A stretch of 64,000 nucleotides of DNA, taken from the NCBI RefSeq assembly GCF_003628535.1, contig NZ_RBCI01000001.1, forward strand, positions 806,001 through 870,000, written 5' to 3'. Shown here one piece after another: positions 33,432-41,619 of this stretch. A program made the position numbers and the translations under genes. The notes under the pieces are model-generated. The model made no database searches. It was not told the origin of the DNA and worked only from the letters and a program-made list of their open reading frames with translations. Position 1 is the first letter of the stretch. Each line of letters begins with the position of its first letter. This DNA comes from Flavisolibacter nicotianae. GTDB taxonomy: Bacteria; Bacteroidota; Bacteroidia; Chitinophagales; Chitinophagaceae.

Positions 33432-33447
33432 ACTCAACGAGAATACA

Positions 33448-34074
33448 ATGGAACTTTTAGATGCACTTCAATGGCGCTATGCGTCCAAGAAAATGAACGG
33501 ACAGGCCGTGCCCGAAGAGAAAGTGGAAAGAATACTGGAAGCCATTCGCCTGGCACCTTCCTCCATGGGCCTTCAGCCCTACACGGTGCTGGTGATCAAA
33601 GATGCCGAACTGAAAAAGCAGATCCTTCCCGTTGCCAATAACCAGCAACAAGTGGTGGATGCATCACATCTCCTGGTATTTGCCGCATGGGACAACATCA
33701 CACCGGAGCATGTGGCTGATTATATCAGCCTGATGGCGGAAACCCGGAACATACCGGTCGAAAGCCTGGATCAATTCAAGGCGGCCCTGCTGCGGATTGC
33801 CGGCCGTTCGGCGGAAGAAAACTTTCAGTGGACAGCACGCCAATCCTACATCGCCTTTGCCACAGCAATTGCTGCTGCAGCCGAAGAGCATGTGGATGCC
33901 ACGCCGATGGAAGGCTTCAACAGCGCAGCGCTGGATGAATTACTGGGATTGAAAGAAAAAGGCCTTCGCAGCATTACCCTTCTGCCGCTTGGCTACCGCG
34001 ATGAAGAGAACGACTGGCTGGCAAAATCTCCAAAAGTGCGCAGGGAAAAAGATAAATTATTTGTCATTAGCTAA
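33448..34074 (+). CDS. NAD(P)H-dependent nitroreductase family protein
   Basis: A 208-residue FMN-binding nitroreductase. Characteristic blocks are LQWRYASKKMNG at the N-terminus (phosphate-binding Arg), LAPSSMGLQPYTVLVI, and the C-terminal RSITLLPLGYRDEEND. NfsB-type enzymes reduce nitro compounds and quinones with NAD(P)H. The gene sits in a redox run, 16 bases after the F420 reductase-like gene and 57 bases before DoxX, so co-transcription is likely. Probable role: detoxification of electrophiles or quinones. Confidence 0.93.
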   Translation: MELLDALQWRYASKKMNGQAVPEEKVERILEAIRLAPSSMGLQPYTVLVIKDAELKKQILPVANNQQQVVDASHLLVFAAWDNITPEHVADYISLMAETRNIPVESLDQFKAALLRIAGRSAEENFQWTARQSYIAFATAIAAAAEEHVDATPMEGFNSAALDELLGLKEKGLRSITLLPLGYRDEENDWLAKSPKVRREKDKLFVIS

Positions 34075-34131
34075 TTGATCAAAAGAGTAACCCTCTTTTC
34101 AAATCTTAGCCCAAAAACACAACAAACAAGT

Positions 34132-34590
34132 ATGAAAAATCTGTTCAAAACAAACAATGAAAACTGGTCGGCGCTGATTGCACGGCTGGCACTGGCCCTT
34201 GTGGTATTTCCGCACGGTGCACAAAAATTATTCGGATGGTTCGGCGGCAACGGCTTCGAGGGAACCATGGGCTTTCTAACAACACAGGGCGGCCTTCCGT
34301 GGATCGTTGCCTTGTTCGTCATCCTTATTGAAAGCATTGCAGCCCTAATGGTCTTCTTTGGCTTTGCCACACGGGTAGCAGCCCTGGGCATCTTTGGCCT
34401 GTTCAGCATCATTGCGGTACAATACCATTCGGCCAACGGCTTCTTCATGAACTGGTTTGGCAACCAAAAAGGCGAGGGCCTGGAATACTTCATCATCCTT
34501 TTGGGATTGGCCCTGACGCTGATCATCACCGGTGGCGGGAAAGCCAGCGCAGACGCAGCATTGGTACCCGTTAACAACAACGCTAACTAA
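34132..34590 (+). CDS. DoxX family membrane protein
   Basis: Start at ATG 34132 gives 152 residues. Four membrane segments are visible at about residues 15-33, 58-80, 84-104 and 117-140. The DoxX signature ALALVVFPHGAQKLFGWFGG is at the N-terminus. DoxX-like proteins form membrane redox complexes and are linked to oxidative-stress resistance and quinone metabolism. It is followed after only 6 bases by an NAD(P)H-binding protein, so it is part of the redox operon. Confidence 0.93.
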   Translation: MKNLFKTNNENWSALIARLALALVVFPHGAQKLFGWFGGNGFEGTMGFLTTQGGLPWIVALFVILIESIAALMVFFGFATRVAALGIFGLFSIIAVQYHSANGFFMNWFGNQKGEGLEYFIILLGLALTLIITGGGKASADAALVPVNNNAN

Positions 34591-34596
34591 ACACAT

Positions 34597-35250
34597 ATGA
34601 AAATTTCATTGATAGGAGCTTCCGGATTTGTAGGCTCGGCTATTTTAAAAGAAGCCCTGAACAGAGGGCACCAGGTTACAGCGATAGTTCGCAATCCGCA
34701 AAACATCACGGTCGAACACGAAAACCTGACAAAGCAAAAAGCAAATGCATTGCAGGCAGATGAAGTGGCCGGCGTTGTAAAAGGACATGATGTAGTCATC
34801 AACGCCTTTAATCCTGGCTGGACAAACCCTGCTATCTACAACGAATCGCTGCAAGGTGCGCAGGCAATTCAGGAAGGTGTAAAAAGAGCCGGTGTGAAAA
34901 GGCTGTTTGTCATTGGCGGTGCAGGAAGCCTTTATATCGCTCCCGGACAGCAACTGGTAGATAGCCCCGATTTCCCGCAAGACTGGAAAGCAGGTGCGCT
35001 GGCAGCAAGAGACTACCTCGAGATCTTACGAAAAGAAGCAGAACTGGACTGGACCTTCTTAAGTCCCGCCATTGAAATGCATCAGGGAACATCAGGCGAA
35101 CGAAAAGGAACCTACAGAAGCGGATTGGAAAACCCTGTGTTTGATTCAAACGGACGAAGCCTTATTTCAGTAGAGGATATGGCCATTGCCATCCTCGACG
35201 AGATTGAAAACCCAAGGCATATCCGCCAACGTTTTACTGTTGCATATTAA
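34597..35250 (+). CDS. NAD(P)H-binding, NmrA/YwnB-like protein
   Basis: A 217-residue atypical short-chain dehydrogenase. The dinucleotide motif ISLIGASGFVGSAILKEA opens the protein, then VTAIVRNPQNI, VKRLFVIGGAGSLY and a C-terminal EDMAIAILDEIENPRH. This group resembles NmrA-like redox sensors and YwnB/BVR-B-like reductases. The 6-base gap after DoxX indicates operon membership. Substrate unknown; a flavin or quinone reductase role fits the neighbours. Confidence 0.9.
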   Translation: MKISLIGASGFVGSAILKEALNRGHQVTAIVRNPQNITVEHENLTKQKANALQADEVAGVVKGHDVVINAFNPGWTNPAIYNESLQGAQAIQEGVKRAGVKRLFVIGGAGSLYIAPGQQLVDSPDFPQDWKAGALAARDYLEILRKEAELDWTFLSPAIEMHQGTSGERKGTYRSGLENPVFDSNGRSLISVEDMAIAILDEIENPRHIRQRFTVAY

Positions 35251-35298
35251 CAAGCAGTCACGTATTCAAAAACCATAAAAATTAAAACAAGAAAACAA

Positions 35299-35868
35299 AT
35301 GAAAAAGATTCTTTTCCTGGCAGCCGCTGTCGTTAGTTTAGTTGCCTTTACCACACCCAGCAACTGGAACAATGACGCTGCACACTCCAAACTGACCTTT
35401 ACCGTTACCCACCTTGGCATTTCAGACATATCGGGATTGTTCAAAAACTTTGATGTGAAGGTTGCCAACTCGAAAGATGATTTCAGCGATGCGGTGTTTG
35501 AGCTGAGCGCCGACGTAGCCTCTGTGAACACGGAAGTGGAGATGCGTGACAACCACCTGAAAAGCGCCGACTTTTTCGACGCAGAAAAGTACCCGAAGCT
35601 GACCTTCAAAAGCACGGGCATCAAGCCTGCCGGTAAAAACCAGTACAAGCTGACCGGTAACCTGACCCTGCACGGCATCACCAAACCGGTCACGATGGAC
35701 CTGCTGTACCGCGGCACGGTAGAAAACCCCATGTCGAAGAAACCCACATCCGGTTTCCAGGTGACAGGCACGATCAAGCGTTCTGATTTCGGTATCGGCG
35801 AAAAATTCCCGGCGCCCATGATCAGCGACGAAGTGCGCATCAAAGCCGATGGCGAGTTTACGAAATAG
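35299..35868 (+). CDS. YceI family periplasmic lipocalin-like protein
   Basis: A 189-residue protein with a cleavable signal peptide (to about residue 20). The YceI domain shows WNNDAAHSKLTFTVTHLGIS, EMRDNHLKSADFFDAEKYP and a C-terminal ISDEVRIKADGEF. YceI proteins form an elongated beta-barrel that binds polyisoprenoids such as quinones. That fits the preceding DoxX and nitroreductase genes and suggests a quinone-related stress operon. Its TAG stop overlaps the start of a repeat arm. Confidence 0.94.
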   Translation: MKKILFLAAAVVSLVAFTTPSNWNNDAAHSKLTFTVTHLGISDISGLFKNFDVKVANSKDDFSDAVFELSADVASVNTEVEMRDNHLKSADFFDAEKYPKLTFKSTGIKPAGKNQYKLTGNLTLHGITKPVTMDLLYRGTVENPMSKKPTSGFQVTGTIKRSDFGIGEKFPAPMISDEVRIKADGEFTK

Positions 35869-35948
35869 TGAACACGTGAGACGAGAAACGTGAAACAAGG
35901 GAAATATTGATGACAATGTGAACTCCTGTTTCACGTTTGACGTCTCAC
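35868..35948. repeat. Compact heptamer inverted-repeat element without ORF (GTGARAC type)
   Basis: The left arm holds heptamers GTGAGAC, GAGAAAC and GTGAAAC starting at the YceI stop. The right arm read on the minus strand has GTGAGAC, GTCAAAC and GTGAAAC, followed by AGGAG. Units match the arms of the elements at 26591 and 40225. Only about 30 bases separate the arms. Confidence 0.75.
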
Positions 35949-35984
35949 TTTCTTAAGCCTGCAAGGCTGGTATGGCACTGAAGT

Positions 35985-36884
35985 ATGGAACGAAAACAAT
36001 TTATTCAAACAATTTTATTCGGAGGAGTAGCGATGAATTCTTTATCAGCCTTTAGCAGGTTTACAGACACACTCAAGCAAGATGACCACACCATGCCCGT
36101 GTTGTTCATTGGTCACGGTTCGCCCATGAACGGCATCGAACACACGGCGTTTAGTGAATACTGGAAAAAGCTGGCCAGGGAAATTCCCACGCCGAAAGCG
36201 GTGCTGGTCATTTCGGCCCACTGGCTTACCCGGGGAACAAAAATTACCGCCATGGATTTCCCCAAAACCATTCATGATTTTGGCGGCTTCCCGCAGGCAC
36301 TTTTCGATGTACAGTACCCGGCACCCGGCGATGCGGCGCTGGCACAGGAAACCAGGTCGCTGATCAAATCAGCCGATGTTGAACTGGACCACGACTGGGG
36401 ACTGGACCACGGCACCTGGACCGTTGTGCGGCACATGTACCCCGAGGCCAACATTCCCGTTTTGCAGTTGAGCATCGATTACAGCAAAGGCCCGCAATAC
36501 CACTACGAACTGGCCAAAGAACTGGCGGCGCTGCGCAAAAAAGGCGTGCTCATTATCGGCAGCGGCAACATGGTGCACAACCTGCGCATGGTGCACATGC
36601 CGAATAGAAGCGTGAATGATTTCAACAGGGCGTATGGCTACGACTGGGCGATCGAATTGAATGAGCTGTTTAAAAAGAATATTCTCGATGGCAATCACGA
36701 GCCGCTGATCAACTACGAAAAGATGCATGCAGCAGCACAGCTGGCAATACCGACACCGGATCATTACTACCCGCTGCTCTACACACTTGGCCTGCAGGGT
36801 AAAAAAGACCAGGCGTCGATCTTCAACGATTCGCTGCTGGCCGGTTCGCTGAGTATGACGTCGGTGAAACTGACAGCCGCTTAA
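35985..36884 (+). CDS. ygiD: 4,5-DOPA-extradiol dioxygenase-like protein (LigB family)
   Basis: A 299-residue class III extradiol dioxygenase. The iron/zinc ligands are visible in PVLFIGHGSPMNGI (His), VLVISAHWLTRG (His) and IIGSGNMVHNLRMVH (His). A short hydrophobic N-terminus may be a signal or anchor. E. coli YgiD opens the ring of DOPA-type catechols; the physiological substrate here is unknown. It closes the redox run after a repeat element and has a strong terminator. Confidence 0.92.
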   Translation: MERKQFIQTILFGGVAMNSLSAFSRFTDTLKQDDHTMPVLFIGHGSPMNGIEHTAFSEYWKKLAREIPTPKAVLVISAHWLTRGTKITAMDFPKTIHDFGGFPQALFDVQYPAPGDAALAQETRSLIKSADVELDHDWGLDHGTWTVVRHMYPEANIPVLQLSIDYSKGPQYHYELAKELAALRKKGVLIIGSGNMVHNLRMVHMPNRSVNDFNRAYGYDWAIELNELFKKNILDGNHEPLINYEKMHAAAQLAIPTPDHYYPLLYTLGLQGKKDQASIFNDSLLAGSLSMTSVKLTAA

Positions 36885-36914
36885 CGCTTTTTCAGTACAC
36901 GATTGATTTTTCCG

Positions 36915-36950
36915 GGCACAACATCACGACGGTGATGTTGTGCCTTTTTT
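36915..36950 (+). terminator. Terminator of the dioxygenase gene
   Basis: GGCACAACATCAC, loop GACG, GTGATGTTGTGCC, then six T: a perfect 13-bp stem, 30 bases past the stop. Confidence 0.95.
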
Positions 36951-37113
36951 GTTGCCGTATGCTTTCTGAAATGAAATGCGTTCCGCTGGTAAAACAACGC
37001 TCCTTTCTTTAACGAAAGCATGCTCAGCAACACTTGCAGAAACGCAGCTACCGCCGGTGGATTTTTTTCGTCGTCACACGAAAATGTTCGTAACTTACTA
37101 CAAACCTCTTTTT

Positions 37114-38013
37114 ATGAAACCACTGCTACTCCTTGGCTGCTTGCTGCTGGGCGGAACAGCAATGCGTGCACAATTTTCCCTCCTTCCTTACGCAGGTTTT
37201 GAACAGTCACGCAACAGGGTTACAAACACCAACGGCCTTTCCGCTTCCGACATCAGCCGCAACCTCCGCGCAGGACTGAAAATGGATTACCGCCTGAAAG
37301 GCGGGCACGGTCCGTTCATTAGTCTCGGCACAAGCCCTGCACCGGTCAGTTTCCGTTTCAACAACCTTGGCTCGGTGGCCAGCAGTTACGAAGCTGCAAA
37401 AGGCGCACTCCAGTTTCGCATGGAGGGCGGCTACCAGTACAGCAGCCGGCCCATTTCCCTTGGAAAGAAACGCACAGCCGCCAGTCCTTCTGCCTCCCTC
37501 GTTCCCGACCAGAGCGCAGCGCCACAAAAAACCTGCGGCTCCCTCCTGTATAAATCACGCTGCGGAGAACGAAAAGCATTGACAAAAGCCAGCCCGGTGA
37601 ACAAGACACTGAACATGCGCCTGCAGCCCTTGCTGGCACTTGCCTATATTCCGTCGGCCACGGAGAGCGTTAAACAAACCGCCAGCGGGTTTGAATACAC
37701 CGCCGCCCCGAAAACAGCCCTTGTTCCGGCCATGGGTTTTGAATTTGCCAAGGGCAGCCAGCGGCTTCTCACCCTGGGCCTGTTTTACAGCCGTGCGCTT
37801 GGACAAAAAGAGCAAACCGTCAACAGCCTATCCGGAGGCAAAGCCTACACCACCACACTATCGCCCCGCACATCTACCTGGGGACTTACGCTGGGTATTC
37901 CTATCGGGCTGACCAAAACAAAAGCCGTGAAGCAAATGACAGAGACAAGGCAACGAACAGAGAAACGGTCGTGCACCCAAAGCCATTACAGGCGGTGCAT
38001 GCAATGGCAATAG
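37114..38013 (+). CDS. Secreted protein, probable outer-membrane beta-barrel, unknown
   Basis: Start at ATG 37114 (MKPLLLLGCLLLGGTAMRAQ) gives 299 residues with a signal peptide. The mature protein opens FSLLPYAGFEQSRNRVTNTN and has alternating hydrophobic strands with Gly/Ser/aromatic turns (RAGLKMDYRLKGGHGPFISL; GLFYSRALGQKEQTVN), suggesting a beta-barrel or porin-like fold. A basic, Ala/Pro-rich segment in the middle has several Arg and Cys and looks low-complexity. The C-terminus has several basic residues and Cys. No named family recognised. Confidence 0.65.
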   Translation: MKPLLLLGCLLLGGTAMRAQFSLLPYAGFEQSRNRVTNTNGLSASDISRNLRAGLKMDYRLKGGHGPFISLGTSPAPVSFRFNNLGSVASSYEAAKGALQFRMEGGYQYSSRPISLGKKRTAASPSASLVPDQSAAPQKTCGSLLYKSRCGERKALTKASPVNKTLNMRLQPLLALAYIPSATESVKQTASGFEYTAAPKTALVPAMGFEFAKGSQRLLTLGLFYSRALGQKEQTVNSLSGGKAYTTTLSPRTSTWGLTLGIPIGLTKTKAVKQMTETRQRTEKRSCTQSHYRRCMQWQ

Positions 38014-38227
38014 GCTTTTTCGTGGCAGGAATTGTTTCCTGTGCTGCTTTGCCTTACTTTCCCTTTGTGTTGTTGTTTTCGCCGGAAAGGCGAAGGCAGA
38101 ACGCAAAGGGTTTTTTGTGCACGACCGCTCTTCACAACAACCCGAACGATTTAGCAAATTCTTACATTCCTGCACAAGCGGAATCAGGATATTTGTTTAC
38201 CTGTAATTGAGAAAATTAACCGATACC

Positions 38228-40228
38228 ATGATGAGAAGCTTGATGCTCCTCTTTTTTTGCTTTTTGTGTTCGGCCCTGTGGGCACAGTCTGTCTGTACAG
38301 CGCCGGGGCAAAACCCTTCCACTGCTTTTCCTGTGTGCGGCACCAGTACCTTTGCACAGGCTTCGGTTCCTATTTGCGGCGGTCGCCGGATGCCGTTCAA
38401 AAGTTGCGGCAACGACCTGCTCACAGATGTCAATCCGTTCTGGTATAAGTTCACCTGTTTTCAAAACGGCACACTGGGCTTTTTAATTACCCCGCTCGAC
38501 CTGAACGAAGACTACGATTGGGAGCTTTACGATATCACCAACCGCAATCCCGATGATGTTTATACCGATGCCAGCCTGGTGGTCAGTAATAACTGGAGCG
38601 GTGAATATGGAGAAACCGGCGCCTCGTCGGCCGGCACACAACTTTTTGTTTGCGGCGGCGACGGCAAGCCTCTTTTCAGCCAGCGGCCGCAGTTGATAGC
38701 CGGGCACAACTACCTCCTGCTGGTCAGCCATTTTTCCCAAACGCAAAGCGGCTACAAGCTGTCCTTTGGCGGCGGTACGGCCGTGATCACGGACTCCACA
38801 GAACCGCACCTGAAAAAGGTGGAGGCCAATTGCGGCGGCGACCTGCTTGCACTCAAGCTCAGTAAAAAAATGCGCTGCGCAAGCGTTGCCGGCGACGGTT
38901 CCGAGTTTTACCTCACGCCGGCTGTTACAACAGTGAAAAGCAGCGTTGGTATTGGGTGCACACAACAGTTCGACACCGATTCGCTGCAGTTGAAACTGGC
39001 CGCCCCGCTGCAACCCGGCACGTATACGCTGCACATTAAAAAGGGCACCGACAACAACACGATACTCGATTACTGCGACCGGCCGGTTGCCGAAACCGAA
39101 ACACTCAGCTTTACCATTCTGCCCAAAGCCCCGACACCGATGGACAGCCTGGCACCACTTTCCTGTGCACCTGCTGCGCTCCACCTCATTTTTTCCAAGC
39201 CGATTCTTTGTTCCAGTTTTGCTGCCGACGGTTCGGAGTTTACCATCAACGGCACGTACCCGGTTTCAATAACGGGAGCCACGGGGAGTTGCGCCAACGG
39301 GAGCACCAAAGAAATTGTGGTGAGCCTTGCACAGCCGCTGCAAAAGGCCGGAACATTCCAGGTGGTTTTGAAAAAAGGAGCCGACGGCAATACGCTGCTC
39401 GACGAATGCGGCGAAGAAACGCGGGTGGGTTCGGCGCTTTCGTTTTCCGTGAAGGACACGGTGAATGCAGACTTTACCTACACCATTTTTTACGGCTGTG
39501 AAAAAGATGCGGTGGCGTTTCAGCATCCCGGCAACGGCGTAAGCCAGTGGACATGGAACCTCGACGAATCGCAGCAAAGCAGTCTGCAAAACCCCCAAGC
39601 GAACTATACTCTCTTCAACCAGCCGAAGGCAGTCAAGCTGGTAGTGAGCAACGGCTTTTGCAGCGACACGGCGGAACAGATCATCACGCTGGAAAATTTC
39701 CTGAAGGCCGATTTTTCCGTTTATGGAGACAACTGCCCGAACGAAGCGGTTCCGTTCACCAGTGCGGCAGAAGGAAAGATCATTGCGCACAACTGGTCTT
39801 TTGGCGATGGCACCACGGCTTCGGAAAAAGATCCTACACACGTTTACGCGGCGCCTTACCAGCAAACGTCCTATACGGTTCGCTACACGGTGACGGATAC
39901 GTACGGCTGCCAGCAAACGGCAGAAAAAAAGATTACCGTTTATCCCAGCTGCTATCTCACCGTGCCCTCGGCCTTTACACCCAACGGCGATGGCCGCAAC
40001 GACCTGTTTCGTGTGCTCAATGCCATCAAGGCCGAAAACCTGGAACTGCTCCTTTTCAACCGCTGGGGACAACTGGTTTACAAAACCAGCAACTGGAAAC
40101 AGGGCTGGGACGGAAAGATCAACGGCCAGCCGCAGCCCACCAGTGTGTACGTATGGTTTCTTCGCTATACCGACAGGAATACCAAAAAGAAAATCGAGCA
40201 AAAGGGAACGGTGACGCTGGTCAGGTGA
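38228..40228 (+). CDS. PKD-containing surface protein with T9SS type B sorting domain
   Basis: Start at ATG 38228 gives 666 residues with a signal peptide (to about SALWAQ). The middle holds Ig-like repeats with paired Cys (YCDRPVAETETLSFTI and similar). Two PKD-like domains follow (FQHPGNGVSQWTWNLDES; AEGKIIAHNWSFGDGTTASE). The C-terminal domain SAFTPNGDGRNDLFRVLN through LLFNRWGQLVYKTSNWKQGW is the gliding-motility-associated type B sorting signal. It would be secreted by the type IX system to the cell surface. The TGA stop coincides with a repeat arm. Ligand unknown. Confidence 0.93.
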   Translation: MMRSLMLLFFCFLCSALWAQSVCTAPGQNPSTAFPVCGTSTFAQASVPICGGRRMPFKSCGNDLLTDVNPFWYKFTCFQNGTLGFLITPLDLNEDYDWELYDITNRNPDDVYTDASLVVSNNWSGEYGETGASSAGTQLFVCGGDGKPLFSQRPQLIAGHNYLLLVSHFSQTQSGYKLSFGGGTAVITDSTEPHLKKVEANCGGDLLALKLSKKMRCASVAGDGSEFYLTPAVTTVKSSVGIGCTQQFDTDSLQLKLAAPLQPGTYTLHIKKGTDNNTILDYCDRPVAETETLSFTILPKAPTPMDSLAPLSCAPAALHLIFSKPILCSSFAADGSEFTINGTYPVSITGATGSCANGSTKEIVVSLAQPLQKAGTFQVVLKKGADGNTLLDECGEETRVGSALSFSVKDTVNADFTYTIFYGCEKDAVAFQHPGNGVSQWTWNLDESQQSSLQNPQANYTLFNQPKAVKLVVSNGFCSDTAEQIITLENFLKADFSVYGDNCPNEAVPFTSAAEGKIIAHNWSFGDGTTASEKDPTHVYAAPYQQTSYTVRYTVTDTYGCQQTAEKKITVYPSCYLTVPSAFTPNGDGRNDLFRVLNAIKAENLELLLFNRWGQLVYKTSNWKQGWDGKINGQPQPTSVYVWFLRYTDRNTKKKIEQKGTVTLVR

Positions 40229-40692
40229 GGACGTGAGACGTCAGACGTGAAATGTGAAACTGTTGGCCGCCTATCGTTCTATCATGTTCGACAGCATGGC
40301 AAAGCACTTGTTCAGGAGTTCGCCGACAGTGCGCAGTTGTTCAGGTTTGTAGTATTCGAGATCAACTGCCGTTTCGATAGCCGCGTCTATTTCCACCACC
40401 GACCCTCTCGCTACTTCAACGAATCGGTTTCGTTCTGCACCTGACTGCCGGCTGGCGCCTTCGGCCAAATTGAGCTTAACGGAAAGCACCGCTCTTCGTA
40501 ATTGGGGTACCATATTGAATTTCTCCTCGGCAGGGAGAAGATGAGTGATTGCATAAACTTCTTTTGTCAGTTCCCGAATGGCCGTATACACATGAAGCGA
40601 TTTGTGACTCAGATGTAAAAACATATAGCGAGAGGTTTTGGTTTACAGGCTCTCCTGTTTCACGTCTACCGTCTCTCGTCTCACATCCTCAC
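40225..40692. mobile_element. Heptamer inverted-repeat element carrying an intact four-helix-bundle ORF
   Basis: The left arm starts GTGAGGACGTGAGACG and continues as 7-nt units (GTCAGAC, GTGAAAT, GTGAAAC). The right arm on the minus strand starts GTGAGGATGTGAGACG and continues GAGAGAC, GGTAGAC, GTGAAAC. The terminal TGA in each arm is the stop codon of the flanking gene: the T9SS protein on plus and the LuxR regulator on minus. It has the same design as 26591-27060. Confidence 0.82.
40271..40624 (-). CDS. Four-helix-bundle protein (23S rRNA IVS family)
   Basis: A 117-residue all-helical protein. Conserved family text: HKSLHVYTAIRELTKEVYAI, QLRRAVLSVKLNLAEGASRQ, and SGAERNRFVEVARGSVVEID, then ELLNKCFAMLSNMIER. 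The family (TIGR02436) was first seen in intervening sequences of 23S rRNA and is related to the bAvd protein of diversity-generating retroelements. It has no known enzymatic motif and is thought to bind nucleic acid. It is the only ORF in a repeat-bounded element. A frameshifted close relative is at 26665. Confidence 0.93.
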   Translation of the reverse strand: MFLHLSHKSLHVYTAIRELTKEVYAITHLLPAEEKFNMVPQLRRAVLSVKLNLAEGASRQSGAERNRFVEVARGSVVEIDAAIETAVDLEYYKPEQLRTVGELLNKCFAMLSNMIER

Positions 40693-41393
40693 ACCAGGTT
40701 GAACGCCTGGGCAAATTGCAGGAGGTCGTAGGTGGATTCCGCATTGAGCTTGCTGCGAATGTTCTTGCGGTGTGTTTTTACCGTGGCTTCGGAGATGAAC
40801 AAGTCATCGGCAATTTCCATGGAATTGCGGCCGAGTACCAGCAGACGAAGCACTTCCCTTTCCCGCTTGGAAAGCGAGGCAAAAGCCTGCTGGTTTTGCC
40901 GTAAAAAACTATTTTCCTGCATCAGCCGTTCGATCTTCGGGGTAATGTAGTGTTCTTCATCGATGGGCAGGGCAATGGTCAGTGAAAGCAGGGGCCTGGC
41001 GTCATGGTCGCGAAGCAGGATTTTCATGGAGCTGGAGTACCACCGCCAGGGATCACTGGGCGAGGGCCGCACCTGCTGAAAAAATGTTACGATCTCATCA
41101 TCGGCATTGCGCTCCATCAGGGCAAAAATCTTCGGCGCATAGTTGGGGATGTCTTCCATGTTGAAGTAACGCTGGTGATATTCCTGGTGCGGCATCCGGA
41201 TCTCCTCCAGGGTTACACCCAGCGTTTTTCGTCCCCATTCCGACATGTATACGATGGTCTGCTCTACAAGATTGTGCACGATGAGAGCACCGGGAATGTC
41301 CTTCTCCACTTCCTGTATGCGAAGAATCTTTTCATGCGCCGCCTGTTGTAAAATGGGGTCTTGGGTGTGGTTCAGCCAGTCTGGTCCTTTCAT
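40689..41393 (-). CDS. LuxR-type regulator with PAS-like N-terminus
   Basis: Start at ATG 41393 (MKGPDWLNHTQDP) gives 234 residues. The N-terminal half looks like a PAS sensor (PGALIVHNLVEQTIVYMSEW; WRWYSSSMKILLRDHDARPL). The C-terminal LuxR helix-turn-helix is FASLSKREREVLRLLVLGRN and ISEATVKTHRKNIRSKL. No receiver domain is present, so it probably senses a ligand directly. Targets are unknown. The stop codon TGA lies in the repeat arm GTGAGGATGT. Confidence 0.88.
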   Translation of the reverse strand: MKGPDWLNHTQDPILQQAAHEKILRIQEVEKDIPGALIVHNLVEQTIVYMSEWGRKTLGVTLEEIRMPHQEYHQRYFNMEDIPNYAPKIFALMERNADDEIVTFFQQVRPSPSDPWRWYSSSMKILLRDHDARPLLSLTIALPIDEEHYITPKIERLMQENSFLRQNQQAFASLSKREREVLRLLVLGRNSMEIADDLFISEATVKTHRKNIRSKLNAESTYDLLQFAQAFNLV

Positions 41394-41464
41394 CAATTCA
41401 GAAAAACCAAATATACCTTTTTGCGCCGGGTTTTTGTATACCCAAAATGCGGTATCAGAAAACA

Positions 41465-41492
41465 AAATTGCCCTCCTGGATGAGGGCAATTT
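41465..41492 (-). terminator. Probable terminator of the prolyl oligopeptidase gene
   Basis: AAATTGCCCTC and GAGGGCAATTT form a perfect 11-bp stem over a 6-base loop. On the minus strand it is followed by TTTTG, about 130 bases past the peptidase stop. Confidence 0.7.
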
Positions 41493-41526
41493 CAGCATAA
41501 GATTATTTTCACTTCAGTGGCTGCTA

Positions 41527-41590
41527 TGGAGATATTGTGATATTGGTGGCAGATACTATCCCCCTATCTTACTATCCCAATATCCTGCTT
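41527..41590. repeat. Inverted 8-nt unit repeat (GATATTGG type)
   Basis: The left arm has GGAGATATTGTGATATTGG and the right arm inverted CTATCTTACTATCCCAATAT. No ORF is enclosed. A single arm of the same unit is at 4774-4808. Confidence 0.6.
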
Positions 41591-41619
41591 GCAAACTGAA
41601 ACTGGTATAAGATTATTTC

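Noticed and set aside
40271-40624. Four-helix-bundle protein as part of a diversity-generating retroelement (bAvd-like)
   Set aside because: No reverse transcriptase, template repeat or variable-repeat target is in the window.
40225-40692. Short tandem arrays as a possible CRISPR
   Set aside because: Units are 7-8 bases with no spacers, arms are inverted and no cas genes are present.
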